64,000 bases of DNA, taken from assembly GCF_937616625.2 (NCBI RefSeq), contig NC_065575.1, forward strand, positions 23,918,001-23,982,000, in the 5' to 3' direction. Under the pieces are notes generated by a model. That model made no database searches and was not told where the DNA came from. It saw only the letters and a program-made list of their open reading frames with translations. Made by a program: the position numbers and the translations under genes. This DNA comes from Mercurialis annua (Eukaryota; Streptophyta; Magnoliopsida; Malpighiales; Euphorbiaceae). Position 1 is the first letter of the stretch. Each line of letters begins with the position of its first letter. This document shows, piece after piece, positions 26,431-40,281 of the stretch.

Positions 26431-28870
26431 TTCCCCCATTTTAGCGATTTAAGCAAAACGTTTAAAACGTTACGAAACAAATCCAAACGTTTCACCTTTT
26501 TGGCGATTTAAGCTAAACGTTTCCAAACGTTATTAAACAAATCCAATAGTTTAATATTTTTAGCAATTTAAGCCAAAAGTTTACAAACGTTACGAAACAA
26601 ATCCAAATGTTTCATATTTTTAGCAATTTAAGCCAAACGTTTACAAACGTTATCAAACAAATCCAAGCGTTTCACCTGTTTAGCAATTTAAGCCAAACTT
26701 TTACAAACGTTACAAAACAAATCCAAACGTTTCATCTTTTTAGCGATTTAAGCCAAACGTTTACAAACGTTACGAAACAAGACGAAATATTTCACCTTTT
26801 TCGCGATTTAAGCAAAACGTTTACAAACTTTCGAAATAAATCCTAACATTTCCCCATTTTAGCGATTTAAGCCAAACGTTTAAAACGTTACGAAACAAAT
26901 CTAAACGTTTCACCTTTTTAGCGATTTAAGCTAAACGTTTACAAACGTTATTAAACAAATCCAAACGTTTAATATTTTTAGCAATTTAAGCCAAAAGTTT
27001 ACAAACGTTACGAAACAAATCCAAACGTTTCATATTTTTAGCAATTTATGCCAAACATTTACAAACGTTATGAAACAAATCCAAGCGTTTTACCTATTTA
27101 ACAATTTAAGCCAAACTTTTACAAACGTTACGAAACAAATCCAAAGGTTTCAACTTTTTAGTGATTTAAGCCAAACGTTTATAAACGTTACGAAACAAAT
27201 CCAAACGTATCACCTATTTAGCAATTTAAGCAAAACATTTAAAAACGTTACGAAACAATACCAAACGTTTCACCATTTTAGTGTTTTAAGTCAAACGTTT
27301 ACAAACGTTAAGAAACAAATCCAAGCGTTTCACCTTTTTAGAAATTTAAGCCAAACGTTTACAAACGTTCGGAACAAAACAAAACGTTTCCCGTTTTTAG
27401 CAATTTAAACCAAACGTTAACAAACACTACGAAACAAATCCAAACATTTCACCTTTTTAGTGATTTAAGCCAAACATTTACAAACATTACGAAACAAATC
27501 CAAATGTTTCACCTTTTTAGCGATTTAAGCTAAACGTTTACAAACGTTATGAAATAAATCCAAACGTTTAATAATTTTAGCAATTTAAGCCAAAAGTTTA
27601 CAAACGTTACGAAATAAATCCAAACGTTTCATATTTTTAGCAATTTAAGCCAAACGTTTACAAACGTTACGAAACGAATCCAAACGGTTAACCTTTTTAG
27701 TGATTTAAGCCAAACGTTTACAAATATTACGAAACAAATCCAAACGTTTCCCCGACTTAGCGATTTAAGCCAAACGTTTACAAGCGTTACGAAACATAAC
27801 CAAACGTTTCACATTTTTAGCAATTTAAGTCAAACGTTAACAAACGCTACGAAACAAATCCAAACTTTTCACCTCTTTAGCGATTTAAGCCAGACGTTTA
27901 CAAACATTACAAAACAAATCCAAACGTTTCACCTTTTTAGCGATTTAAGCCAAACGTTTACAAACTTTACGAAACAAAACCAAACGTTTCACCTTTTTAG
28001 CTATTTAAGCCAAACGTTTACAAACATTACGAAACAAAACCAAATGATTCACCTTTTTAACGATTTAAGCAAAAACTTTTACAAACATTACGAAACAAAT
28101 CCAAGCGTTTCACTTTTTTAACAATTTTACGCCAAACATTTACAAACGTTACGAAACAAATACAAGCGTTTCACTTTTTTAACGATTTTAAGCAAAACGT
28201 TTACAAACGTTACGAAATAAATCCAAACATTTCCCCATTTTAGCGATTTAAGCCAAACGTTTAAAACGTTACGAAACAAATCCAAACGTTTAATATTTTT
28301 AGCAATTTAAGCCAAAAAATTTACAAACGTTACGAAACAAATCCAAACGTTTCATATTTTTAGCAATTTATGCCAAACAATTACAAACGTTACGAAACAA
28401 ATCCAAGCGTTTCACCTGTTTGGCAATTTTAGCCAAACTTTTACAAACGTTACGAAACAAATCCAAAGGTTTCACCTTTCTAGTGATTTAAGCCAAACGT
28501 TTATAAACGTTACGAAACAAATCCAAGCGTTTCACCTTTTTAGAAATTTAAGCCAAACGTTTACAAACATTATGAAACAAATCCAAGCGTTTTACCTTTT
28601 TAGCAATTTAAGCCAAACGTTTACAAACGGTACGAAACAAAACCGAACGTTGAAAACGTTACGAAACAAAACCGAACATTTAAAACCTTACGAAACAAAT
28701 CCAAACGTTTCAAATTTTTAGCGATTTAAGCCAAACGTTTACAAACATTACGAAACAAAACCAAGCGTTTCACCTTTTTAGCAATTTAAGCCAAAAGTTT
28801 AGGAACGTATCGAAACAAATCCAAGCGTATCACCTTTTTAGCAATTTAAGCCAAACATTTACAAACGTTA
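25880..28870 (+). repeat. Higher-order block D, copy 1 (about 3.5 kb unit)
   Basis: Recurs at 29236-32405. Offsets are 3,356 bp at 25969, 3,476 at 26607, 3,477 at 27070 and 3,536 near 28801. The steps are close to 60 or 120 bp, meaning gain or loss of whole monomers. Shared rare markers include AAAAGTTTAGGAACGTATCG and GAACGTTGAAAACG. Confidence 0.8.
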
Positions 28871-29235
28871 CGAAACAAAACCAATCGTTTCACCTTTTTG
28901 ATTTAAGCCAAACGTTTATAAACGTTACAAAACAAATCCAAACATTTCACCTTTTTAGCGATTTAAGCCAAACGATTATAAACGTTACGAAACAAATCCG
29001 AATGTTTCCCCTATTAGCGATGTAAGCTAAACGTTTACAAACGTTACGAAACAAATCCAAAAGTTTCACCTTTTTAGTAATTTCAATCCAAACGTTTCAC
29101 CTTTTAAGCGATTCAAGCCAAACATTTAGAAACGTCACGAAACCCTTTTTAGAAATTTAAACCAAACGTTACAAAACAAATCCAATTGTTTCACCTTTTT
29201 AGTAATTTAAGCCAAACATTTATAAACGTTACGAA

Positions 29236-32200
29236 ACAAATCCAAATATTTCCCCTTTTTAGTTATTTAAGCCAAATGTTTATGAACGTTACGAAACAAA
29301 TCCAAACGTTTCCCCTTTTAGCGATTGAAGCTAAACGTTTACAAACGTTCGAAACAAATCCAAATGTTACACATTTTTAGCGATTTAAGCCAAACGTTTA
29401 CAAACGTTACTAAACAAAACCAAGCGTTTCATCTTTTTAGCAACTTAAGCCAAACATTTACAAACATTATGAAACCAATCCAAACGTTTCGCCTTTTTAG
29501 CAATTTAAGCCAAACGTTTACAAACGTAACGAAACAAATCCAAGTGTTTCACCTTTTTAGCAATTTATGCCAAAAGTTTACAAAAGTTTCGAAACAAATC
29601 CAAACGTTTCACCTTTTTAGCGATATAAGCCAAATGTTTACAAACGCTACAAAACAAATCCAAGCGTTTCACCTTTTTAGCTATTTAAGCCAAACGTTTA
29701 CAAACGTTACGAAACAAATCCAAGCGTTTCACCTTTTTAGCAATTTAAGCCAAACTTTTACAAACGTTACAAAACAAATCCAAACGTTTCACCTTTTTAG
29801 CGATTTAAGCCAAACGTTTACAAACATTAAGAAACAAGACCAAATGTTTCACCTTTTTAGCGATTTAATCCAAACGTTTACAAACGTTACGAAATAAATC
29901 CAAACATTCCCCCATTTTAGCGATTTAAGCAAAACGTTTAAAACGTTACGAAGCAAATCCAAACGTTTCACCTTTTTGGCGATTTAAGCTAAACATTTAC
30001 AAACGTTATTAAACAAATCCAATAGTTTAATATTTTTAGCAATTTAAGCCAAAAGTTTACAAACGTTACGAAACAAATCCAAATGTTTCATATTTTTAGC
30101 AATTTAAGCCAAACGTTTACAAACGTTATCAAACAAATCCAAGCGTTTCACCTGTTTAGCAATTTAAGCCAAACTTTTACAAACGTTACAAAACAAATCC
30201 AAATGTTTCACCTTTTTAGCGATTTAAGCCAAACGTTTACAAACGTTACGAAACAAGACGAAATATTTCACCTTTTTAGCGATTTAAGCAAAACGTTTAC
30301 ATACGTTTCGAAATAAATCCTAACATTTCCCCATTTTAGCGATTTAAGCCAAACGTTTAAAACGTTACGAAACAAATCCAAACGTTTCACCTTTTTAGCG
30401 ATTTAAGCTAAACGTTTACAAACGTTATTAAACAAATCCAAACGTTTAATATTTTTAGCAATTTAAGCCAAAAGTTTACAAACATTACGAAACAAATCCA
30501 AACGTTTCATATTTTTAGCAATTTATGCCAAACATTTACAAACGTTATGAAACAAATCCAAGCGTTTTACCTGTTTAACAATTTAAGCCAAACTTTTACA
30601 AACGTTACGAAACAAATCCAAAGGTTTCACCTTTTTAGTGATTTAAGCCAAACGTTTATAAACGTTACGAAACAAATCCAAACGTGTCACCTATTTAGCA
30701 ATTTAAGCAAAACATTTAAAAACGTTACGAAACAATACCAAACGTTTCACCATTTTTGTGTTTTAAGTCAAACGTTTACAAACGTTAAGAAACAAATCCA
30801 AGCGTTTCACCTTTTTGGAAATTTAAGCCAAACGTTTACAAACGTACGGAACAAAACAAAACGTTTCCCGTTTTTAGCAATTTAAGCCAAACGTTAACAA
30901 ACACTACGAAACAAATCCAAACGTTTCACCTTTTTAGTGATTTAAGCCAAACGTTTACAAACATTACGAAACAAATCCAAACGTTTGACCTTTTTAGCGA
31001 TTTAAGCTAAACGTTTACAAACGTTATGAAATAAATCCAAACGTTTAATAATTTTAGCAATTTAAGCCAAAAGTTTACAAACGTTACGAAATAAATCCAA
31101 ACGTTTCATATTTTTAGCAATTTAAGCCAAACGTTTACAAACGTTACGAAAAGAATCCAAACGTTTAACCTTTTTAGCAATTTAAGCCAAACGTTTACAA
31201 ATATTACGAAACAAATCCAAACGTTTAACCTACTTAGCGATTTAAGCCAAACGTTTACAAGCGTTACGAAACATAACCAAACGTTTCACATTTTTAGCAA
31301 TTTAAGCCAAACGTTAACAAACGCTACGAAACAAATCCAAACGTTTCACCTCTTTAGCGATTTAAGCCAAACGTTTACAAACATTACGAAACAAATCCTA
31401 ACGTTTCACCTTTTTAGCGATTTAAGCCAAACGTTTACAAACTTTACGAAACAAAACCAAACGTTTCACCTTTTTAGCTATTTAAGCCAAACGTTTACAA
31501 ACATTACGAAACAAAACCAAATGATTTTCCTTTTTAACGATTTAAGCCAAAACTTTTACAAACATTACGAAACAAATCCAAGCGTTTCACTTTTTTAACA
31601 ACTTTACGCCAAACATTTACAAACGTTACGAAACAAATCCAAGCGTTTCACTTTTTTAACAATTTTAAGCAAAACGTTTACAAACGTTACGAAATAAATC
31701 CAAACATTTCCCCATTTTAGCGATTTAAGCCAAACGTTTAAAACGTTACGAAAGAAATCCAAACGTTTCACCTTTTTCGCGATTTAAGCTAAACGTTTAC
31801 AAACGTTATTAAACAAATCCAAACGTTTAATATTTTTAGCAATTTAAGCCAAAAGTTTACAAACGTTACGAAACAAATCCAAACATTTCATATTTTTTGC
31901 AATTTATGCCAAACATTTACAAACGTTATGAAACAAATCCAAGCGTTTCACCTGTTTAGCAATTTAAGCCAAACTTTTACAAACGTTACGAAACAAATCC
32001 AAAGGTTTCACCTTTCTAGTGATTTAAGCCAAACGTTTATAAACGTTACGAAACAAATCCAAGCGTTTCACCTTTTTAGAAATTTAAGCCAAACGTTTAC
32101 AAACATTATGAAACAAATCCAAGAGTTTTACCTTTTTAGCAATTTAAGCCAAACGTTAACAAACGGTATGAAACAAAACCGAACGTTGAAAACGTTATGA

Positions 32201-32405
32201 AACAAATCCGAACATTTAAAACCTTACGAAACAAATCCAAACGTTTCAAATTTTTAGCGATTTAAGCCAAACGTTTACAAACATTACGAAACAAAACCAA
32301 GCGTTTCACCTTTTTAGCAATTTAAGCCAAAAGTTTAGGAACGTATCGAAACAAATCCAAGCGTATCACCTTTTTAGCAATTTAAGCCAAACATTTACAA
32401 ATATT
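29236..32405 (+). repeat. Higher-order block D, copy 2
   Basis: Second copy of 25880-28870. Differences between copies are mostly single CpG transitions plus whole-monomer indels. Confidence 0.8.
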
Positions 32406-35400
32406 ACGAAACAAATCCAAGCGTTTCACTTTTGTAACAATTTTACGCCAAACATTTACAAATATTACGAAACAAATCCAAGCGTTTCACCTTTTTAGCA
32501 TTTTAAGCCAAACGTTTACAAACGTTACGAAACAAATTCAAACGTTTCAACTTTTCAGTGATTTAAGCCAAACGTTTAAAAACGTTACGAAAGAAATCCA
32601 AACGTTTAAAACGTTACGAAACCCTTTTTAGCAATTTAAGCGAAACGTTTACAAACGTTACGAAACAAATCCAAAGGTTTCCCCTTTTTAGTGATTTAAT
32701 CCAAACGTTTACCCTTTTTAGCGATTTAAGCCAAACGTTTACAAACGGTAAGAAACAAATCCAAACGTTTCTCCTTTTTAGCGATTTAAGCCAAATGTTT
32801 ACAAACTCTAAGAAACAAATCCAATTATTTCACCTTTTTAGTAATTTAAGCCAAACATTTACAAACATTACGAAACAAATCCAAGCGTTTCACCTTTTTA
32901 GAAATTTAAGCCAAACGTTTACAAACATTATGAAACAAATCCAAGCATTTCAGCTTTTCAGCAATTTAAGCCAAAAGTTTACAAACGGTACGAAACAAAA
33001 CCGAACATTTAAAATCTTACGAAACAAATCCAAACGTTTCAAATTTTTAGCGATTAAAGCCAAACGTTTACAAACGTTACGAAACAAAACCAAGCGTTTC
33101 ACCTTTTTAGCAATTTAAGCCAAAAGTTTAGGAACGTATCGAAACAAATCCAAACGTATCACCTTTTTAGCAATTTAAGCCAAATGTTTACAAAAGTTAC
33201 AAAACAAAACCAATCGTTTCACCTTTTCGATTTAAGCCAAACGTTTATAAACATTACAAAACAAATCCAAACATTTAACCTTTTTAGCGATTTAAGCCAA
33301 ACGATTATAAACGTTATGAAACAAATCCGAACGTTTCCCCCTATTAGCGATGTAAGCCAAACGTTTACAAACACTACGAAAAAAATCCAAGCGTTTCACC
33401 TTTTTAGCAATTTAACAGAACGTTTACAAACGTTACGAAACAAATCCAAACGTTTCACCTTTTTAGTAATTTAAATCCAAACGTTTCACCTTTTAAGCGA
33501 TTCAAGCCAAACATTTAGAAACGTCACAGAACCCTTTTTAGAAATTTAAACCAAACGTTTTAAAACTAATCCAAACGTTTCACCTATTTAGCAATTTAAG
33601 CCAAACGTTTACAAACGTTACGAAAAAAAAACCAAACGTTTATAACTTTACTAAAAAAATCCAAACGTTTCACATTTTTAGTGATTTAAGCCAAACGTTT
33701 ACAAACGTTACGAAACAAAACCAAGCGTTTCACCTTTTTAGCAATTTAAGCCAAACGTTTACAAACGTAACGAAACAAATCCAAGCGTTTCACCTTTTTA
33801 GCAATTTAAGCCAAACATTTACAAACGTTACGAAATAAAAGAAAACGTTTCGCCTTTTCGATTTAAGCCAAACGTTTACAAAAGTTACAAAATAAATCCA
33901 AACATTTCCCATTTTTAGCGATTTAAGCCAAACGTTTACAAACGTTACAAAACAAATCCAAACGTTTTACCCTATTAGTGATTTAAGCGAAACGTTTACA
34001 AACGTTACGAAACAAATTTAAACATTTTACCCTATTAGCGATTTAAGCCAAACGTTTACAAACGTTACCAAACAAAACAAAACATTTCACCTTTTTAGCG
34101 ATTTAAGCCAAACATTTACAAATCTTACAAAACAAATCCAAACGTTTCACCTTTTTGGCGATTTAAGCCAAATGTTTATAAATGTTAGAAAGAAATCCAA
34201 ACTTTCAAAACGTTACGAAACTCTTTTTAGCAATTTAAACCAAACGTTTACAAACGTTAAGAAACAAATCCAAACGTTTCACCTTTTAAGCGATTTAAGC
34301 CAAACGTTTACAAACGTTACGAAACAAATTCAAACGTTTCACCTTTTTAGCGATATAAGTCAAACGTTTACAAACGTTAAGAAAGAAAACCAAACGTTTC
34401 ACCTTTTTAGCGATTTAAGCCAAACATTAAAAATGGTTACGAATCAAATCCAAACGTTTCACCTTTTTAGCGATTTAAGCCAAACATTTACAAACGTTAC
34501 GAAACAAATCCAAACGTTTCCCCTTTTTAGCGATTTAAGCCAAACGTTTACAAGCGATGCGATATAAATCCAAGCGTTTCACCTTTTTAACAATTTTAAC
34601 CAAATGTTTACAAACGTTACGAAACAAATCCAAACGTTTCACCTTTTTAGCGATTTAAGCCAAACGTTTACAAACGTTATGAAACAAATCCAAACGTTTC
34701 ATATTTTAAGCGATTTAAGCCAAATGTTTACAAACGTTACGAAACAAATCCAAACGTTTCCCCTTTTTAGTGATATAAGCTAAACATTTACAAAGGTGAC
34801 GAAACAAATCCAAGCGTTTCACCTTTTTAGCGATTTCAGCTAAACGTTTACAAACGCTAAGAAACAAATCCAAATGTTACGAAACAAAACCAAACGTTTA
34901 CAAACATTACGAAACAAATCCAAGCGTTTCACCTTTTTAGCAATTTAAGCCAAACTTTTACAAACGTTGTGAAACAAATTCAAACGTTTCACCTTTTAAG
35001 CGATTTAAGCCAAACGTTTAAAGATGTTATGAAACAAATACAAACGTTTCACCTCTTTAGCGATATAAACTAAACGTTTACAAACATTAAGAAACATAGC
35101 CAAACGTTTCCCCTTTTTAGCGATTTAAGTCAAACGTTTTAAAACGTTACGAAACAAATCCAAATGTTTCATATTTTTAGCGATTTAAGCCAAACGTTTA
35201 CAAACGTTACGAAACAAATCCAAACGTTTCGAAACAAATCCAAACGTTTCGCCTTTTTAGCGATTTAAGCCAAATGTTTACAAACACTACGAAACAAATC
35301 CAAACGTTTTGCCTTTTTAGCAATTTAAGCCAAACATTTACAAACGTTACGAAACAAATCCAAACGTTTCCCCTTTTTAGCGATTCAAGCCAAACCTTTA

Positions 35401-36720
35401 CAAACGATACAAAACAAATCCAAACGTTTCTCTTTTTTAGCGACTCAAGCCAAACGTTTACAAAAGTTACGAAACAAATCCAAACGTTTCCCATTTTTAG
35501 CGATTTAAGCCAAACGTTTACAAACGTTACGAAACAAATCCAAACGTTTTATCCTATTAGCGATTTAAGCGAAACGTTTACAAAAGTTATGAAACTAATT
35601 TAAATGTTTTACCATATTAGCGATTTAAGCCAAACGTTACGAAACAAAACCAAACATTTCACCTTTTTAGCGATTTAAGCCAAACATTTACAAATCTTAC
35701 AAAAAAATCCAAACGTTTCACCTTTTTAGCGAATTAAGCTAATCGTTTACAAACGTTACGAAACAAAATCCAAACTTTTCGCCTTTTTAGCAATTTAAAT
35801 ATAAATGTTTCTCCTTTTTAGCAATGCAAGCCAAACGTTTACAAATGTTACGAAACAAATCCAAACGTTTCACCTTTTTAACAATTTAAGCCAAACGTTT
35901 ACAAACGTTACGAAACAAATCCAAACGTTTCACCTTTTTAGTAATTTAAATCCAAACGTTTCACCTTTTAAGCGATTCAAGCCAAACATTTAGAAACATC
36001 ACAGAACCCTTTTTAGAAATTTAAACCAAACGTTACAAAACAAATCCAGGTTTCACCTATTTAGCAATTTAAGCCAAACGCATACAAACGTTACGAAAAA
36101 AAACCAAACGTTTAAAACTTTACTAAAAAAATCCAAACGTTTCACATTTTTAGCGATTTAAGCCAAATGTTTACAAACGTTACGAAACAAAACCAAGTGT
36201 TTCACCTTTTTAGCAATTTAAGCCAGACGTTTACAAAAGTAACGAAACAAATCCAAGCGTTTCACCTTTTTAGCAATTTAAGCCAAACATTTACAAACGT
36301 TACGAAACAAAAGCAAACGTTTCACCTTTTCGATTTAAGCCAAACGTTTACAAAAGTTACAAAATAAATCCAAACGTTTCCCATTTTTAGCGATTTAAGC
36401 CAAACGTTTACAAACTTTACGAAACAAATCCAAACATTTTACCCTATTAGCGATTTAAGCGAAACGTTTACAAACGTTACGAAACAAATTTAAACGTTTT
36501 ACCCTATTAGCGATTTAAGTCAAACGTTTACAAACGTTACGAAACAAAACCAAACATTTCACCTTTTTAGCGATTTAAGCCAAACATTTACAAACCTTAC
36601 AAAACAAATCCAAACACCTTTTTAGCGAATTAAGCCAATCGTTTACAAACGTTACGAAACAAAATCAAAACATTTCGTATTTTTAGCCATTTAAATCAAA
36701 ACGTTTCTCCTTTTTAGCAA

Positions 36721-39700
36721 TGCAAGCCAAACGTTTACAAATGTTACGAAACAAATCCAAACGTTTCACCTTTTTAGTTATGTACGCCAAAAATTTAACA
36801 TTTTTAGCGATTTAAGCCAAACGTTTATAAACGTTATGAAACAAATCCAAACGTTTCACCTTTTTGGCGATTTAAGCCAAATGTTTAAAAATGTTAGAAA
36901 GAAATCCAAACTTTTAAAACGTTAAGAAACTCTTATTAGCAATTTAAACCAAACGTTTACAAACATTAAGAAACAAATCCAAACGCTTCACCTTTTAAGC
37001 GATTTAAGCCAAACGTTTACAAACGTTACGAAACAAATTCAAACGTTTCACCTTTTTAGCGATATAAGTCAAACATTTACAAACGTTAAGAAAGAAAACT
37101 AAACGTTTCACCTTTTTAGTGATTTAAGCCAAACGTTTACAAAGGTTACGAATCAAATCCAAACGTTTCACCTTTTTAGCGATTTAAGCCAAACATGTAC
37201 AAACGTTACGAAACAAATCCAAACGTTTCCTTTTTTTAGCGATTTAAGCCAAACGTTTACAAGCGATACGATATAAATCCAAGCGTTTCACCTTTTTAAC
37301 AATTTAAGCCAAATGTTTACAAACGTTACAATACAAATCCAAACGTTTCACCTTTTTAGCGATTTAAGCCAAACGTTTACAAACGTTACGAAACAAATTC
37401 AAACGTTTCATATTTTAAGCAATTTAAGCCAAACGTTTACAAACGTTACGAAACAAATCCAAACGTTTCCCCTTTTTAGTGATATAAGCTAAACATTTAC
37501 AAACGTTATGTAAAAAATCCAAGCGTTTCACCTTTTTAGCGATTTCAACTAAACGTTTACAAACGTTAAGAAACAAATCCAAATGTTACGAAACAAAACG
37601 AAACGTTTACAAACGTTACGATGCAAATCCAAACGTTTCTCCTTTTTAGCGACTCAAGCCAAACGTTTACAAACGTTACGAAACAACTCCAAACGTTTCC
37701 CCTTTTTAGCCATTTAAGCCAAACGTTTACAAATGTTACGAAACAAATCCAAACGTTTTACCCTATTAGCTATTTAAGCGAAACGTTTACAAACGTTACG
37801 AAACAAATTTAAACGTTTTACCCTATTAGCGATTTAAGCCAAACGTTTGCAAACGTTACGAAACAAAACAAAACATTTCACCTTTTTAGCGATTTAAGCC
37901 AAACATTTACAAATCTTACAAAACAAATCCAAACGTTTCACCTTTTTAGTGATTTAAGCCAATCGTTTACAAACATTACGAAACAAAATCCAAACATTTT
38001 GTATTTTTAGCCATTTAAATCAAAACGTTTCTGCTTTTTAGCAATGCAAGCCAAACGTTTACGAATGTTACGAAACAAATCCAAACGTTTCACCTTTTTA
38101 GTTATTTACGCCAAACATTTAACCTTTTTAGCGATTTAAGCCAAACGTTTACAAACGTTATGAAACAAATCCAAACATTTCACCTTTTTGGCGATTTAAG
38201 CCAAATGTTTATAAATGTTAGAAAGAAATCCAAACTTTCAAAACTTTAAGAAACTCTTTTTAGCAATTTAAACCAAACGTTTACAAACGTTAAGAAACAA
38301 ATCCAAACGTTTCACCGTTTAAGCGATTTAAGCCAAACGTTTACAAACGTTACGAAACAAATTCAAACGTTTCACCTTTTTAGCGATATAAGTCAAACGT
38401 TTACAAACATTAAGAAAGAAAACCAAACGTTTCACCTTTTTAGTTATATAAGCCAAACGTTTACAAAGGTTACGAATCAAATCCAAACGTTTCACCTTTT
38501 TAGCGATTTAAGCCAAACATTTACAAACGTTACGAAACAAATCCAAACGTTTCCTCTTTTTAGCGATTTAAGCCAAACATTTACAAGTGATACGATATAA
38601 ATCCAAGCGTTTCACCTTTTTAACAATTTAAGCCAAATGTTTACAAACGTTACGAAACAAATCCAAACGTTTCACCTTTTTAGCGATTTAAGCCAAACGT
38701 TTACAAACGTTACGAAACAAATCCAAACGTTTCATATTTTAAGCGATTTAAGCCAAACGTTTACAAACGTTACGAAACAAATACAAACGTTTCCCCTTTT
38801 TAGTGATATAAGCTAAACATTTACAAACGTTACGAAAAAAATCCAAGCGTTTCACCTTTTTAGCGATTTCAGCTAAACGTTTACAAACGTTAAGAAACAA
38901 ATACAAATGTTACGAAACAAAACAAAACGTTTACAAACGCTACGAAACAAATCCAAGCGTTTCACCTTTTTAGCAATTTAAGCCAAACTTTTACAAACGT
39001 TGTGAAACAAATTCAAACGTTTCACCTTTTAAGCGATTTAAGCCAAACGTTTACAGACGTTACGAAACAAATACAAACGTTTCACCTCTTTAGCGATATA
39101 AGCTAAACGTTTACAAACATTAAGAAACATAGGCAAATGTTTCCCCTTTTTAGCGATTTAAGTCAAACGTTTTAAAACGTTACGAAACAAATCCAAATGT
39201 TTCATATTTTTAGCGAATTAAGCTAAACGTTTACAAACGTTTCGAAACAAATCCAAACGTTTCGCCTTTTTAGCGATTTAAGCCAAATGTTTACAAACAC
39301 TACGAAACAAATCCAAACGTTTCGCCTTTTTAGCAATTTAAGCCAAACATTTACAAACGTTACGAAACAAATCCAAACGTTTCCCCTTTTTAGCGATTCA
39401 AGCTAAACATTTACAAACGATACGAAACAAATCCAAACGTTTCTCCTTTTTAGCGACTCAAGCCAAACGTTTACAAACGTTACGAAACAAATCCAAACGT
39501 TTCCCATTTTTAGCGATTTAAGCCAAACGTTTACAAATGTTACGAAACAAATCCAAACGTTTTACCCTATTAGCGATTTAAGCGAAACGTTTACAAATGT
39601 TACGAAACAAATTTAAACGCTTTACCCTATTAGCGATTTAAGCCAAACGTTTACAAACGTTACGAAACAAAACCAAAAATTTCACCTTTTTAGCGATTTA

Positions 39701-40281
39701 AGCCAAACATTTACAAATCTTACAAAACAAATCTAAACGTTTCACCTTTTTAGCGATTTAAGCCAATCGTTTACAAACGTTACGAAACAAAATCCAAACT
39801 TTTCGCCTTTTTATCCATTTAAATAAAAACGTTTCTCCTTTTTAGCAATGCAAGCCAAACGTTTACAAATGTTACGAAACAAATCCAAACATTTCACCTT
39901 TTTAGTTATTTAAGCCAAACATTTAAACTTTTTAGCGATTTAAGCCAAACGTTTACAAACGTACGAAACAAATCCAAACGTTTCACCTTTTTGGCGATTT
40001 AAGCCAAATGTTTATAAATGTTAGAAAGAAATCCAAAATTTCAAAACGTTACGAAACCCTTTTTAGCAATTTAAACCAAACGTTTACAAACGTTAAGAAA
40101 CAAATCCAAACGTTTCACCTTTTAAGCGATTTAAGCCAAACGTTTACAAACGTTAAGAAACAAATCCAAACGTTTCACCTTTTTAGCGATTTAAGCCAAT
40201 CGTTTACAAACGTTACGAAACAAAATCCAAACATTTTGTATTTTTAGCCATTTAAATCAAAACGTTTCTCCTTTTTAGCAA
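36721..40281 (+). repeat. 3,560-bp higher-order repeat, copy 1
   Basis: Measured from the TGCAAGCC marker monomer at 36721. The same marker restarts at 40282 and 43842. Inside the unit the marker recurs at spacings of about 1,324, 1,804 and 433 bp, and this pattern repeats in the next unit. The unit equals about 59 monomers, some shortened. Confidence 0.9.
38659..38718 (+). repeat. Representative consensus monomer
   Basis: This 60-bp copy matches the apparent consensus at every position. It contains five CpG sites, the 8-bp palindrome AAACGTTT twice, and the dyad AACGTTTACAAACGTT (7-bp arms around AC). CCAAACGTTT occurs at monomer positions 5-14 and 35-44, exactly 30 bp apart. The two 30-bp halves agree at about 16 of 30 positions, which suggests descent from a 30-bp dimer. 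Confidence 0.9.

Noticed and set aside
35207..35494. Minus-strand open frame with NVWICFVTFVNVWL repeats
   Set aside because: Same satellite read backwards; open only because these monomers lack TTTCACC.
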